Part shown: piece after piece, positions 50,553 to 59,684 of the stretch
Layout of the letters: each line of letters opens with the position of its first letter
Numbering within the stretch: position 1 is the stretch's first letter
Origin: Lachnospiraceae bacterium
GTDB lineage: Bacteria; Bacillota; Clostridia; Lachnospirales; Lachnospiraceae
NCBI GenBank assembly: GCA_017479285.1
Contig: JAFVCL010000083.1
Location: 1-64,000 of the forward strand
Length of the DNA: 64,000 bases
Direction: 5' to 3'
The notes under the pieces: model-generated
What the model was told of the DNA's origin: nothing
What the model saw: the letters and a program-made list of their open reading frames with translations, nothing else
The model's database searches: none
Program-made: the position numbers and the translations under genes

Positions 50553-51659
50553 ATGGGAGAGAATGCTAACGGTAAGCCCATGGGGGAAGAAGAATACGAC
50601 GGATTGTACGCTCCGGGGGCTAAGGTTTTGGTTGTCGATGACAACAGCATGAATTGCAGGCTTGTAAAATCCCTGCTTAAGAGAACCGGGATTGAGGTCG
50701 AGGAGGCGTACAGCGGACAGGAATGCCTTGCAAAGGCGGAAGCCACAAAATTTGATGTGATCCTGATGGATCATATGATGCCCGGGATGGACGGGATCGA
50801 CACCTTCAGAAATCTCCGGAGCTCAGGAAGCCTCAGTGCAAATGTGCCTGTTATCGCTCTTTCCGCGAACCCGGATACGGATGCGAGGGAGCTGTACAAC
50901 AGGGAGGGCTTCGCCTGTTTCCTTAAAAAACCCGTCAAGCCGGCGCACCTGGAGCAGGTGCTTGCAGACTTTCTTCCCGAGGAGCTTATAAAAAGCTACG
51001 GGGAGGCGGAGGAAAAGGTGGAGGGCTTTAATCCCGATAATTACGATATTGAGGGACTTGACTGGGATTTTGCGCATATACACTTTTTCGACAACGAAAC
51101 CCTGAAGGAGACTCTCGGTAATTTCAGGCTGATGATAACCAGGGATGCCGACAGACTTCAGGAGTATTACGGTAAGCTTGAGATATACAAGGGAAAGATA
51201 CAGAACGAATTTGCCCTTTCGGAGTACAGGGTTCTTGTACACAGTATGAAGAGCTCGGCAACGCTGGTGGGGATAGTTCCTCTCGCCGGGCTTGCGTTCC
51301 TGCTTGAAAAGGCCGCGCTTGAAAAGGATGCGGAGGTTATAAGCACGCTTAACGATGTGTTTATAAAAAACTGGAGATCCTACTATGACAAGCTTAAAGT
51401 GATCTTCCCCGAGAGGGAGGGAAGGACAACGGAGTTTGACAAGGCGGATTTCCTTGCGCACCTTAAAAAGCTTGCGGATGCATCCGAGATACTCGACATA
51501 GACAGCATGGATCCTGCGGCGAAGGCTCTGTCGGAGTTCAGACTTCCATGGGATGGAAAGAGCGATATGGAGGGGCTTCTCGGAGCTGTGGCCGCACTTG
51601 ATACAGGCTCAATAGAGACTCTTGTAAAAAAATTACATGAAGAGGCATTAAAGCATTAG
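50553..51659 (+). CDS. Response regulator with C-terminal Hpt domain
   Basis: The 368-residue protein has a receiver domain at about residues 20-140 (VLVVDDNSMNCRLVKSLL, phospho-Asp in ILMDHMMPGMDGIDTF near 73) and an Hpt-like domain at about 200-300 with HSMKSSATLVGIVPLAGLAF near 230, the His being the phospho-acceptor. It lacks a kinase core, so it relays phosphate from another kinase. It is first in a cluster with CheX-like and CheY-like genes. Confidence 0.88.
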   Translation: MGENANGKPMGEEEYDGLYAPGAKVLVVDDNSMNCRLVKSLLKRTGIEVEEAYSGQECLAKAEATKFDVILMDHMMPGMDGIDTFRNLRSSGSLSANVPVIALSANPDTDARELYNREGFACFLKKPVKPAHLEQVLADFLPEELIKSYGEAEEKVEGFNPDNYDIEGLDWDFAHIHFFDNETLKETLGNFRLMITRDADRLQEYYGKLEIYKGKIQNEFALSEYRVLVHSMKSSATLVGIVPLAGLAFLLEKAALEKDAEVISTLNDVFIKNWRSYYDKLKVIFPEREGRTTEFDKADFLAHLKKLADASEILDIDSMDPAAKALSEFRLPWDGKSDMEGLLGAVAALDTGSIETLVKKLHEEALKH

Positions 51660-51677
51660 TATAAATTGGGGGAACAG

Positions 51678-52148
51678 ATGGGTACTATGACATTTATGCC
51701 AAAGGGAGCGGACGAATACGGAGTGATCGCATCCAAGGCTTTTGAAAAGCTGGAGCCCTATTTTGGAGGCGGTCTTTCCATGGGAGAGGTCAAAGAAGTG
51801 GACAGCTTCCCTTCCGGCCCGGGCGCGAATCAGTTGATCAAAGGAAGTAAAACGATCATTTGCTCAATACATGAGGGGAGCGGCGCTCTTTTGGAGGCTG
51901 TATCGACCTTTGCGGGAGAGCATTTCCCGGAGATAACCGATGGTGATGCGTTGGATGCTGCGGGGGAACTGCTTAATTTTATCAGCGGGGCATACGCTGA
52001 GGAGATGAGCCGTAACGGGCAGTTATATGAGCTCTATCCACCGGAATACGGCAAAATGGAGCCGAAGGCCGGGGTTGAAAGTATAAGACGGCTCGAGTTC
52101 AAGGCCGGGTCCGGACTTATGTATTTTGTATTCGGAGTTCTTAAATAA
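51678..52148 (+). CDS. CheX/CheC-like phosphatase family protein
   Basis: The 156-residue protein resembles CheX: DALDAAGELLNFISGAYAEEM fits the conserved E-x2-N active-site helix of CheX/CheC phosphatases (Glu and Asn three residues apart: ELLNF). These remove phosphate from CheY. The ATG at 51678 follows GGGGGAA; TTG at 51666 is the alternative. It lies between an RR-Hpt gene and a CheY-like gene, which would be its partner. Confidence 0.7.
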   Translation: MGTMTFMPKGADEYGVIASKAFEKLEPYFGGGLSMGEVKEVDSFPSGPGANQLIKGSKTIICSIHEGSGALLEAVSTFAGEHFPEITDGDALDAAGELLNFISGAYAEEMSRNGQLYELYPPEYGKMEPKAGVESIRRLEFKAGSGLMYFVFGVLK

Positions 52149-52172
52149 GCCTGATTAAGGAGTGTAAAAACA

Positions 52173-52538
52173 GTGGCAAGCATACTTATTGTTGATGATT
52201 CAAAGACTTCAAGAAAGCTTCTCCGCGAGGTTCTCGAGGAGAATGGCTTTACGATAGCGGGAGAGGCCGCAGACGGCGAAGAAGGCTTCAAAATGTACAA
52301 GGAGCTTAAGCCGGATGTGGTTACCATGGACATAACCATGCCGAGAATGGACGGAATAGAATGTCTTAGTCTTATAAGACACGCGGACGAGAATGCAAAG
52401 GTCATAATGATCACCGCCGCGGGACAGAGAGAAAAAATGGTGGAGGCACTTAAGCGCGGAGCCGAGGATTTCCTTACAAAACCCTTTGACGCAAATCGCG
52501 TTATCGAAACTGTAAAAGAAGTGCTTGACAATGAATAA
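52173..52538 (+). CDS. CheY-like single-domain response regulator
   Basis: The 121-residue protein is a lone receiver domain: ILIVDDSKTSRKLLREVL, phospho-Asp in VVTMDITMPRMDGIECL near residue 54, VIMITAAGQ and FLTKPFDANRV. GTG start with AAGGAG upstream. It is the last of three phosphorelay genes (RR-Hpt, CheX-like, CheY). Confidence 0.93.
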   Translation: MASILIVDDSKTSRKLLREVLEENGFTIAGEAADGEEGFKMYKELKPDVVTMDITMPRMDGIECLSLIRHADENAKVIMITAAGQREKMVEALKRGAEDFLTKPFDANRVIETVKEVLDNE

Positions 52539-52582
52539 ATTAACGAGTTATAATGAGTACCGTTGTAATTGAAGGCGAGACG

Positions 52583-52722
52583 ATTGTTGCAAAGAACGCA
52601 ATGTTGATTGCTAATAGCTAGTCGCGACAAAGGACGTCGCGACCGCCGCGATGGCTTCGCCCTAGTTAGCGCGTATAGGCGTTCGCGCTAACTATCGACA
52701 TCATAAAGAACATGATGTCGAT
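52583..52722 (+). repeat. Cluster of palindromic hairpins with shared loop
   Basis: Between the CheY-like gene and tRNA-Arg lie: TTGC-AAAGAAC-GCAA (52587-52601); GTCGCGAC-AAAGGAC-GTCGCGAC (52621-52643); TAGTTAGCGCG/CGCGCTAACTA (52663-52694, 11 bp); ATCGACATCAT-AAAGAAC-ATGATGTCGAT (52694-52722, 11 bp). Three of them have the same 7-nt loop AAAGRAC with unrelated stems. There is no T tract. It is not tRNA- or protein-coding. It may be a family of interspersed palindromes or a structured RNA or DNA site. Confidence 0.75.
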
Positions 52723-52731
52723 CGCTTATAA

Positions 52732-52805
<74 letters not shown>

Positions 52806-52807
52806 CT

Positions 52808-52840
52808 TAAAGGTACAGTTTATACTGTACCTTTTTTCTG
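52808..52840 (+). terminator. Terminator after tRNA-Arg
   Basis: AAGGTACAG-TTTATA-CTGTACCTT followed by T residues; 9-bp perfect stem directly after the tRNA. Confidence 0.9.
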
Positions 52841-52940
52841 TTTGGGACACAAGGGTATCGCATTTAATGCAGCGGCCCAAAGACGGGACGTCGCCGAAAG
52901 GGCGGTATCCGCACATACAGCCGACTATAGGAGGGTAATC

Positions 52941-54200
52941 ATGTACAGACCAGGGATAGCACCGATGGGATGGAACAGCTGGGACTGCTACGGAGCCGCT
53001 GTTACGGAGAAGGAAGTCAGACAGAACGCCGAATTTATGGCGGAGCATTTAAAAGAATACGGCTGGGAATATATCGTAGTTGATATCCAGTGGTCCGAGC
53101 CCGGGGCTACAAGCCACGAATACAGACCCTTTGCGGAGCTTTGCATGGATGAATACGGAAGGCTGATCCCGGCTCCCAACAGGTTCCCTTCATCCGCTGA
53201 TGGAAAGGGATTTGCGCCCCTTGCGGAGTATGTTCACTCACTCGGGCTTAAGTTCGGTATCCATATTATGAGGGGAATCCCACGCCAGGCCGTTCATAAG
53301 AACACAAAGGTTCTCGGTACGGATAAAACGGCCAGGGATGCGGCGAGATTTAACAGTATCTGCGCATGGAACCCGGATATGTACGGTGTAACCCCGGACG
53401 AGACCGGAAGAGCATATTACGAATCCATATTCAAGCTGTATGCTTCCTGGGGAGTGGATTTTATAAAGTGTGATGATATCTGCAGGGAGCTTCCCCATGA
53501 GGAGGCGGAGCTTCGCATATTATCCGAGAGCCTTCAGGGATGCGGAAGAGATATGGTCCTTTCGCTTTCCCCCGGACCTGCCCTTCTTGAAAAAGCTGAG
53601 CTTTACAAGCAGGTATCAAATATGTGGCGCATAACGGACGATTTCTGGGATGACTGGAAGTTACTCTATGCGATGTTTGAGAGGGCGGAGAAGTGGAGCA
53701 TACACGCAGGCGCAGGCCATTATCCCGATGCCGATATGCTTCCGGTGGGACCCATCAAGCAGGATTATGATAAGAACAACAGAACCGCCTTTACCACCGA
53801 TGAGCAGATAACGATGATGACCTTATGGAGCATTATGCGCTCGCCCCTTATGATCGGCGGAGAGATGACCGGCTTTGACGAGTTTACGATGGGGCTTCTT
53901 ACCAACGAGGGAGTACTCAGAATGCACCGCAATTCCCGCCACGCCCATCAGGTTTTCCGCAGGGAAATGTGCGGCACCGAGGTTATCGTATGGACTGCGG
54001 TGGACTGTGAGAAGGGAATGTACATCGCCATATTCAACGCAGGCGGGGAGGACAGCGAGATAGAGATCCCCTTGGGTGATCTTGAGATCAATATGCCTGT
54101 GGAAGCGACTGAGCTCTGGAGCGGACAGACCGGAGAATTCTCCGAGAAGATAACCGCTGCGATCCCCGCCCACGGTGCAATGGCATTTTATGTAGTTTAA
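52941..54200 (+). CDS. Alpha-galactosidase, GH27-like
   Basis: The 419-residue enzyme has the clan-D barrel of GH27: MGWNSWDCYG at the start, VVDIQWSEP, LGLKFGIHIMRGIPR, and the catalytic nucleophile region DFIKCDDIC near residue 175, followed by SLSPGPA and WRITDDFWDDW, which carries the acid/base Asp. No signal peptide, so it acts on imported alpha-galactosides. GGAGGG precedes the ATG at 52941; codons upstream in frame overlap the terminator and are rejected. Confidence 0.88.
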   Translation: MYRPGIAPMGWNSWDCYGAAVTEKEVRQNAEFMAEHLKEYGWEYIVVDIQWSEPGATSHEYRPFAELCMDEYGRLIPAPNRFPSSADGKGFAPLAEYVHSLGLKFGIHIMRGIPRQAVHKNTKVLGTDKTARDAARFNSICAWNPDMYGVTPDETGRAYYESIFKLYASWGVDFIKCDDICRELPHEEAELRILSESLQGCGRDMVLSLSPGPALLEKAELYKQVSNMWRITDDFWDDWKLLYAMFERAEKWSIHAGAGHYPDADMLPVGPIKQDYDKNNRTAFTTDEQITMMTLWSIMRSPLMIGGEMTGFDEFTMGLLTNEGVLRMHRNSRHAHQVFRREMCGTEVIVWTAVDCEKGMYIAIFNAGGEDSEIEIPLGDLEINMPVEATELWSGQTGEFSEKITAAIPAHGAMAFYVV

Positions 54201-54208
54201 GAGAATTT

Positions 54209-55366
54209 ATGAAGACATTTGAGATCATCGCACCCTGCCACTTTGGTATGGAGTCGGTTTTAAAAAAAGAAATAACGGATCTTGGATACGATATAACCGA
54301 GGTATCCGACGGAAGAGTCACCTTCCTCGGAGACGCGGATGCGGTCTGCAGGGCAAATGTATTTCTGCGGACTGCAGAGAGAGTCCTTGCCAAGGTCGGA
54401 AGCTTTCATGCGGAGACCTTTGAAGAACTCTATCAGGGAACAAAGGCGCTCAGGTGGGACGAGTGGATACCAAAGGACGGAAAGTTCTGGGTGGCAAAGG
54501 CCGCCAGCGTTAAATCAAAGCTTTTTTCTCCCTCGGATATACAGTCGATAATGAAAAAAGCGATGGTGGATTCGCTGAAGGAAGTATACAGGGTAAGCTG
54601 GTTCGAGGAGAGCGGAGCATCCTTTCCCGTGAGAGTATTTCTCCTCAAGGATGAGGTAACGGTCTGCCTTGACACCACGGGAGAATCCCTCCATAAAAGA
54701 GGATATCGTAAGCTCACCGCAAAAGCACCTATCGCGGAGAATCTTGCGGCAGGACTTATCATGCTTACGCCATGGCACGCGGACAGAATACTGGTGGATC
54801 CCTTCTGCGGAAGCGGAACGATACCCATCGAGGCTGCAATGATGGCCGCAAATATTGCCCCGGGTATGAAACGCAGCTTCCTTTCACAGGACTGGAAACA
54901 TATAATCGGAGAAAGGCTCTGGAAGGATACGGTCTCCGAGGCGGAGGACCTTGTGGTAAGGCTGCCGGAGACGGATATACAGGGTTATGACCTTGACGAG
55001 GAAATGGTAAGGATATCCAGGGAGAATGCGCGTCTTGCGGGAGTGGATAAGCTGATCCATTTCCAGAAAAGAGATGTGGCACAGTTAAGCCACCCCAAAA
55101 AGTACGGCTTTATAATAACCAATCCTCCCTACGGAGAGAGGCTCTCCGGGGGCGATGATATAGATAAGCTCTACAGGACGGTGGGGGAGAGATACGCGGC
55201 GCTGGACTCATGGAGCATGTATCTTATAACCTCCTACGAAAAGGCTGAGAATGCGATAGGGAAGAAGGCTGACAGGAACCGCAAGATATATAACGGAATG
55301 ATGAAAACATATTTTTATCAGTTCCTCGGACCGAAGCCCCCAAGGAAGAAGCCGCAGGAAAGATGA
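54209..55366 (+). CDS. THUMP-domain class I SAM RNA methyltransferase (RlmL/YpsC-like)
   Basis: The 385-residue protein has an N-terminal ferredoxin-like/THUMP region (about 1-160) and a Rossmann methyltransferase with ILVDPFCGSGTIPIEAAM near 195 and the catalytic NPPYGERLSG near 304. This is the family of 23S rRNA m2G2445 methyltransferases; E. coli RlmL has an additional fused domain that is absent here. It follows the galactosidase gene by 8 bp. Confidence 0.93.
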   Translation: MKTFEIIAPCHFGMESVLKKEITDLGYDITEVSDGRVTFLGDADAVCRANVFLRTAERVLAKVGSFHAETFEELYQGTKALRWDEWIPKDGKFWVAKAASVKSKLFSPSDIQSIMKKAMVDSLKEVYRVSWFEESGASFPVRVFLLKDEVTVCLDTTGESLHKRGYRKLTAKAPIAENLAAGLIMLTPWHADRILVDPFCGSGTIPIEAAMMAANIAPGMKRSFLSQDWKHIIGERLWKDTVSEAEDLVVRLPETDIQGYDLDEEMVRISRENARLAGVDKLIHFQKRDVAQLSHPKKYGFIITNPPYGERLSGGDDIDKLYRTVGERYAALDSWSMYLITSYEKAENAIGKKADRNRKIYNGMMKTYFYQFLGPKPPRKKPQER

Positions 55367-55387
55367 GAGAAAACGGCGAAGTAACAG

Positions 55388-56467
55388 ATGACATTAAAAT
55401 ACGGAAATGTAATAAATGAAATACCGGAGGAGGAAGAAAGAAGCTGGTCAAAACCCGTATACGAGTTTGCAGCCATGTTTGTTCTTCTTGTACTCATTCT
55501 CGGGGGAGTTCTGTTCAAGACTTCCACGAAATCCGTTGTCATAAGCGAAACAACGAGGGAAATCTCAAGGGAGATGGTTCCGGAGGGGGATACGGAGACT
55601 GACTGGACACCCCTGGATGTTGTCAGGTCCACCTCGGATTCAAAGCTGTATATACAGATACCCCTCGCGGCAAGGGCAAACAAGGTAAGTGTGGAGAACT
55701 ATTACCAGGATCACACTCTTTTTATACGGATAAAGGGTGTTCACGCCGACGCTTTTGAAAATCTTGCCGTAAAAGGAGATCCCGGGCATCTGTCCGCTGC
55801 GGCATACAGGGAATACGGCGGCGAGGTAAGGATATCGCTGCTCATGGACGGCGTCTGGGATTATGACATATCCCAGGACAACTCACAGCTTATAATCGCG
55901 CCCTTCAAGGCAGGCGATAGATACGATAAGACCCTTGTGCTTGTCACGGAGGAAGGGACAACGGATATAGCGGAGTATGCCTCCGATATGATGACGGAGA
56001 AGCTCTCGTCCGCGGCGGCGCAGGATGAGATCGCAGAAGACGGCAATGGGCCAAGGCCGGTAAGGATATATGTGGTACAAAACAGAGGTGCGGATTACAT
56101 TCTGCAGTTTATAGAGGATTCCGGTGCGGATTATGCGGTGTTTTTAAGAACTGCCGAGAGCAGTGATCCCGCTGATTACGGAATGGGTGCCCACTACAAC
56201 GGAAATTATTTTATCCCGGAGCTTGATAATGTTACGATCGCCGAAATCTTCCTGAGAAATATCGCCTCTGCCACGGTGGGAAGAGCCCGGTACATAGAGC
56301 AGGCACCGGAGGGAAGTATTCTTTACGACCTCGAGATTCCTGCGGCGGAAATAACCGTCGGTTACACAAGCAATATAACCGAAGGTGAGTATTTAAAGAA
56401 TGAAATATATCAGCGCAGTATCGCTGAGGGAATTATAAATGCCATGAAAGAGGTAACGGAAAGGTGA
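55388..56467 (+). CDS. Membrane-anchored protein with AMIN-like and degenerate amidase-3 domains
   Basis: The 359-residue protein has a membrane anchor (about 25-45), an AMIN-like domain (about 80-190, KLYIQIPLAARANKVSVENY) and a C-terminal region ending like N-acetylmuramoyl-L-alanine amidase 3: IPAAEITVGYTSNITEGEYL with YQRSIAEGIINAM. The zinc-binding start 'DPGHGG' and the HxN segment of active amidases are not found (QNRGADYILQFI and GAHYNGNYFIPE occupy those places). So it probably binds cell wall without cleaving it, or has a changed activity. It is followed with GTGA overlap by rdgB. Confidence 0.65.
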   Translation: MTLKYGNVINEIPEEEERSWSKPVYEFAAMFVLLVLILGGVLFKTSTKSVVISETTREISREMVPEGDTETDWTPLDVVRSTSDSKLYIQIPLAARANKVSVENYYQDHTLFIRIKGVHADAFENLAVKGDPGHLSAAAYREYGGEVRISLLMDGVWDYDISQDNSQLIIAPFKAGDRYDKTLVLVTEEGTTDIAEYASDMMTEKLSSAAAQDEIAEDGNGPRPVRIYVVQNRGADYILQFIEDSGADYAVFLRTAESSDPADYGMGAHYNGNYFIPELDNVTIAEIFLRNIASATVGRARYIEQAPEGSILYDLEIPAAEITVGYTSNITEGEYLKNEIYQRSIAEGIINAMKEVTER

Positions 56468-57072
56468 GACTTGTTTTTGCAACCGGAAATCAAGGAAAGA
56501 TGCGTGAAATCCGCGAAATAATGGAGGATTCGGGATACGAGATAATCTCCATGAAGGAAGCGGGAGTGGATCCCGAGATAGAAGAGAACGGAAAGACATT
56601 TGAAGAGAATGCGATGATAAAGGCAAGGGAGGTTGCAAAGCTTCTACCGGGGGATATCGTGCTGGCGGATGACTCCGGTCTTGAGGTGGATGCCCTCGGC
56701 GGCGAGCCGGGTATTTATTCCGCGAGATACCTCGGACATGACACCCCCTATAGTATAAAGAATGCGGACATAATAAGAAGACTCGAGGGAAAGACCGGAA
56801 GCGAGAGAAGTGCAAGATTCGTGTGCGCGATAGCCGCAGTGCTGCCGGACGGCAGAGAAAAATGTGTAAGGGCAACCATCGAGGGTCAGATAGATTTTGA
56901 GGAAAAGGGTGAGCATGGATTCGGCTTCGATCCGATATTTTATGTTCCTGAGCTTGGCTGTACAACAGCCGAGATACCCGAGGAGGAGAAAAACAAGATA
57001 AGTCACAGAGGCAAGGCACTCAGACTGATGAGGAAAGAGCTTTTAGAGAATGAAGGTATTGATCGTAAGTGA
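56464..57072 (+). CDS. rdgB: RdgB/HAM1 family non-canonical purine NTP pyrophosphatase
   Basis: The 202-residue enzyme hydrolyses dITP/XTP to the monophosphates. LVFATGNQGKMREIREI is the signature start; GDIVLADDSGLEVDALGG and HGFGFDPIFYVPELG follow, and SHRGKAL closes the site. GTG start overlaps the upstream stop. The following phosphodiesterase gene overlaps its end by 23 nt. Confidence 0.96.
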   Translation: MRLVFATGNQGKMREIREIMEDSGYEIISMKEAGVDPEIEENGKTFEENAMIKAREVAKLLPGDIVLADDSGLEVDALGGEPGIYSARYLGHDTPYSIKNADIIRRLEGKTGSERSARFVCAIAAVLPDGREKCVRATIEGQIDFEEKGEHGFGFDPIFYVPELGCTTAEIPEEEKNKISHRGKALRLMRKELLENEGIDRK

Positions 57073-57529
57073 CACTCATAGAAGAAATGAGAATTATTTT
57101 AAGGTAGTCGACATGCATAAGCCCGATATGGTCGTTCATTGCGGAGACATAGAGGGCAGCGAATATGCATTGTCAGAGGCGGCCGGATGCCCGGTGTACA
57201 TGGTCAGCGGAAACAACGATTTCTTCTCCGATCTTCCGGGTGAGGTAGAGTTTACCGTGGGAAAATACAAGTGTCTGGCTACCCACGGACACAGATACCA
57301 TGTCTCGATGGGACCCGAGCTTCTCATCTCCGAGGCGAAGGCAAGGGGAGTCGATGTCGTTATGTACGGACATACGCATAAGCCCGAGGTTCGCAGAGAC
57401 GGTGATGTGTACGCGGTAAATCCGGGATCGCTGTCGTACCCGAGGCAGGAGGGAAGAAAGCCGTCATATATAATAATGGAGACCGATCGCTTTGGAGAGC
57501 TGCATTTTACTATCGCGTATCTGCAGTAA
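57050..57529 (+). CDS. YfcE/MJ0936-type phosphodiesterase
   Basis: The 159-residue calcineurin-like protein has all metal motifs: VLIVSDTH, VVHCGDIEGSEY, SGNNDF, CLATHGHRYHV and YGHTHKPEV. It hydrolyses phosphodiesters. It is coupled to rdgB by overlap, a common pair in Firmicutes. Confidence 0.95.
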   Translation: MKVLIVSDTHRRNENYFKVVDMHKPDMVVHCGDIEGSEYALSEAAGCPVYMVSGNNDFFSDLPGEVEFTVGKYKCLATHGHRYHVSMGPELLISEAKARGVDVVMYGHTHKPEVRRDGDVYAVNPGSLSYPRQEGRKPSYIIMETDRFGELHFTIAYLQ

Positions 57530-57636
57530 GCGGGATTTACCGTTTCATTTACTGTAAGTGTTTCTCAAGGATAGCTTGACTGAAAGCAACCGGATCAGAG
57601 GAAGGTTGAAAAGAAAGGTTATACACAGGTTATTAT

Positions 57637-59334
57637 ATGGAAAATTTCAGGAGAAAAAGCGGCATCAAAAGAAGTATTATTATTGTTGAGGATGAGATGG
57701 TAAATCGCGAGATCCTAAGCAATATCCTTCAGGAGACTTATGATGTTGTAAAGGCGGAGAACGGTAAGGAAGCTCTTGAAAAACTGGGGAGCGGTGAGAG
57801 GAAGTATTCACTTGTACTTCTCGACCTTCTGATGCCGGTGATGGACGGTTTTGAATTTCTTGAGAACATAAAAAATGATGAAATGCTGAAGAAAATCCCC
57901 GTGATCGTCATGACGGCGGAGAAGCAGGCGGAGGTTAAATGTATAAAGCTCGGTGCAGTGGACTTTATAACGAAGCCCTACGATATGCCTGAGGTAATAC
58001 TCGCCAGGTGCGAGAGGATAATAGAACTTTCCGAGGATAAAAGCTTTATACAGTCGGCGGAAAGGGATGCGCTTACCGGTCTTTACGCAAAAGACTTTTT
58101 TATGGAATATATACGGCAGATAGAAAATTTCGACAACAGCCGGAAGACGGACGCGGTCGTTATCAACATAGACCATTTCCACCTCTTTAACGAGCTCTAC
58201 GGCCGTAAGCAGGGAGACAGGGTACTTAAAAAACTTGCGGAATTCATACATGAGGCTCTTGATGAGGGAAAGGGGCTGAGCTGCCGCTCCGAGGCCGATA
58301 CATTTTACATATACTGTGACCACAGGGACGATTACGAGGGCTTTATAGGAATGCTGCAGACGCAGCTGGACAGCCTTGAGTTTACAAACCATATAAGGAT
58401 CCGGGCCGGAGTATACCAGGGGGTTGATAATGAGGCAATCGTGGAGAACCGATTTGACAAGGCTACTACCGCGGCCAACAATATCAGAGGAGATTATATA
58501 AGAAATATTGCATACTACAGCAAGGAAGTTTATGAGAGAGCGCTCTACCAGGAAAGGCTTATAAAGGATATTGACGGCGCCATAGCCAATAAGGATTTTA
58601 TGGTGTATTACCAGCCTAAGTACGGGATTCAGGGGGATGAGCCAAAGCTTAGAAGCGCGGAGGCTCTTGTGCGCTGGAAGCATCCCGAGCTGGGGATGAT
58701 AAGCCCCGGAGATTTCATACCTCTTTTTGAGAGCAACGGGCTTGTGCAGCGTCTGGATTACTTTGTCTGGAAGGAAGCGGCCTCACAGATAAAAAAGTGG
58801 AAGGATGAATTTGGCATTTCGGTGCCGGTATCCGTCAATGTATCAAGAATCGATATTTTCGACCCGGAGCTGGAAAACAAGATACTTAATCTTCTTGAGG
58901 AAAACGACCTTGAGCCCGGGGAGCTGATGCTGGAGATAACCGAATCGGCATACTCCGAAAATGCCGACCGCCTTATCGAGGTGATAGGTGATTTCAGGGC
59001 AAAGGGCTTTAAGATAGAGATGGATGATTTCGGCTCGGGCTATTCATCCCTCAACACGCTTACCACAATACCCATCGATGTTTTAAAGCTTGATATGCAG
59101 TTTGTAAGGAATATGCTTAAGAATGAGAAAAATCTTAAGCTTGTGGAAATAATACTTGATATAGCAAAATTCCTTGAGGTTCCCGTAGTGGCCGAAGGTG
59201 TGGAGGATGAAGAGCAGCTCAGGATATTAAAGGAAAGAGGCTGCGAGGTCATCCAGGGGTATTATTTCTCAAAGCCGGTACCGCCTGAGGAGTTCACACA
59301 GTTTATCATAAAGGAAAAAGGGAGGATCAGCTGA
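57637..59334 (+). CDS. Response regulator with degenerate GGDEF and EAL domains
   Basis: The 565-residue protein has a receiver (about 14-130; phospho-Asp in VLLDLLMPVMDGFEFL), a GGDEF-like domain (about 145-300) whose signature is replaced by RSEADTF, so no cyclase activity is expected, and an EAL domain (about 310-560) with EALVRWKHPELG, MLEITESAY, EMDDFGSGYSS, LDMQFV and VAEGVE, all key residues present. It is predicted to degrade c-di-GMP under control of phosphorylation. First of a three-gene signalling operon with Hpt and GGDEF genes. Confidence 0.92.
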   Translation: MENFRRKSGIKRSIIIVEDEMVNREILSNILQETYDVVKAENGKEALEKLGSGERKYSLVLLDLLMPVMDGFEFLENIKNDEMLKKIPVIVMTAEKQAEVKCIKLGAVDFITKPYDMPEVILARCERIIELSEDKSFIQSAERDALTGLYAKDFFMEYIRQIENFDNSRKTDAVVINIDHFHLFNELYGRKQGDRVLKKLAEFIHEALDEGKGLSCRSEADTFYIYCDHRDDYEGFIGMLQTQLDSLEFTNHIRIRAGVYQGVDNEAIVENRFDKATTAANNIRGDYIRNIAYYSKEVYERALYQERLIKDIDGAIANKDFMVYYQPKYGIQGDEPKLRSAEALVRWKHPELGMISPGDFIPLFESNGLVQRLDYFVWKEAASQIKKWKDEFGISVPVSVNVSRIDIFDPELENKILNLLEENDLEPGELMLEITESAYSENADRLIEVIGDFRAKGFKIEMDDFGSGYSSLNTLTTIPIDVLKLDMQFVRNMLKNEKNLKLVEIILDIAKFLEVPVVAEGVEDEEQLRILKERGCEVIQGYYFSKPVPPEEFTQFIIKEKGRIS

Positions 59335-59675
59335 TGCTTACAGTACAAAATCTTAAAGAATTCGGTGCTAATGTGGAGGAAGGGCTTCAGCGTTGTTACG
59401 GAAACGAGGCGCTTTATATAAGGCTTTGCGGAACGATTCCTACCGAGAAGAAATTTGATGAGCTTGCTGCAGCGATCGAGGCTAAAGACCTTGACACGGC
59501 ATTTGATACGGCTCATGCCCTTAAAGGAGTGCTGGGAAACCTCTGCCTTTCGCCGATGTACGAAAAGGTTGTTGATATAACCGAGTATCTCAGGGCGAGA
59601 ACGGATATGGATTACAGCAAAAAGATCGCAGATATCTTAGCCGACAGAGACAGGCTGAGAAATATAGCAGAGTAG
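59334..59675 (+). CDS. Stand-alone Hpt phosphotransfer protein
   Basis: The 113-residue protein is a four-helix Hpt domain with the phospho-His in DTAHALKGVLGNLCL at about residue 61 and the start DELAAAIEAKDLDTAF. The start codon overlaps the stop of the EAL gene by one base, implying coupled translation. It probably passes phosphate to the receiver of the adjacent response regulator. Confidence 0.88.
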   Translation: MLTVQNLKEFGANVEEGLQRCYGNEALYIRLCGTIPTEKKFDELAAAIEAKDLDTAFDTAHALKGVLGNLCLSPMYEKVVDITEYLRARTDMDYSKKIADILADRDRLRNIAE

Positions 59676-59684
59676 TGGGAAAAA

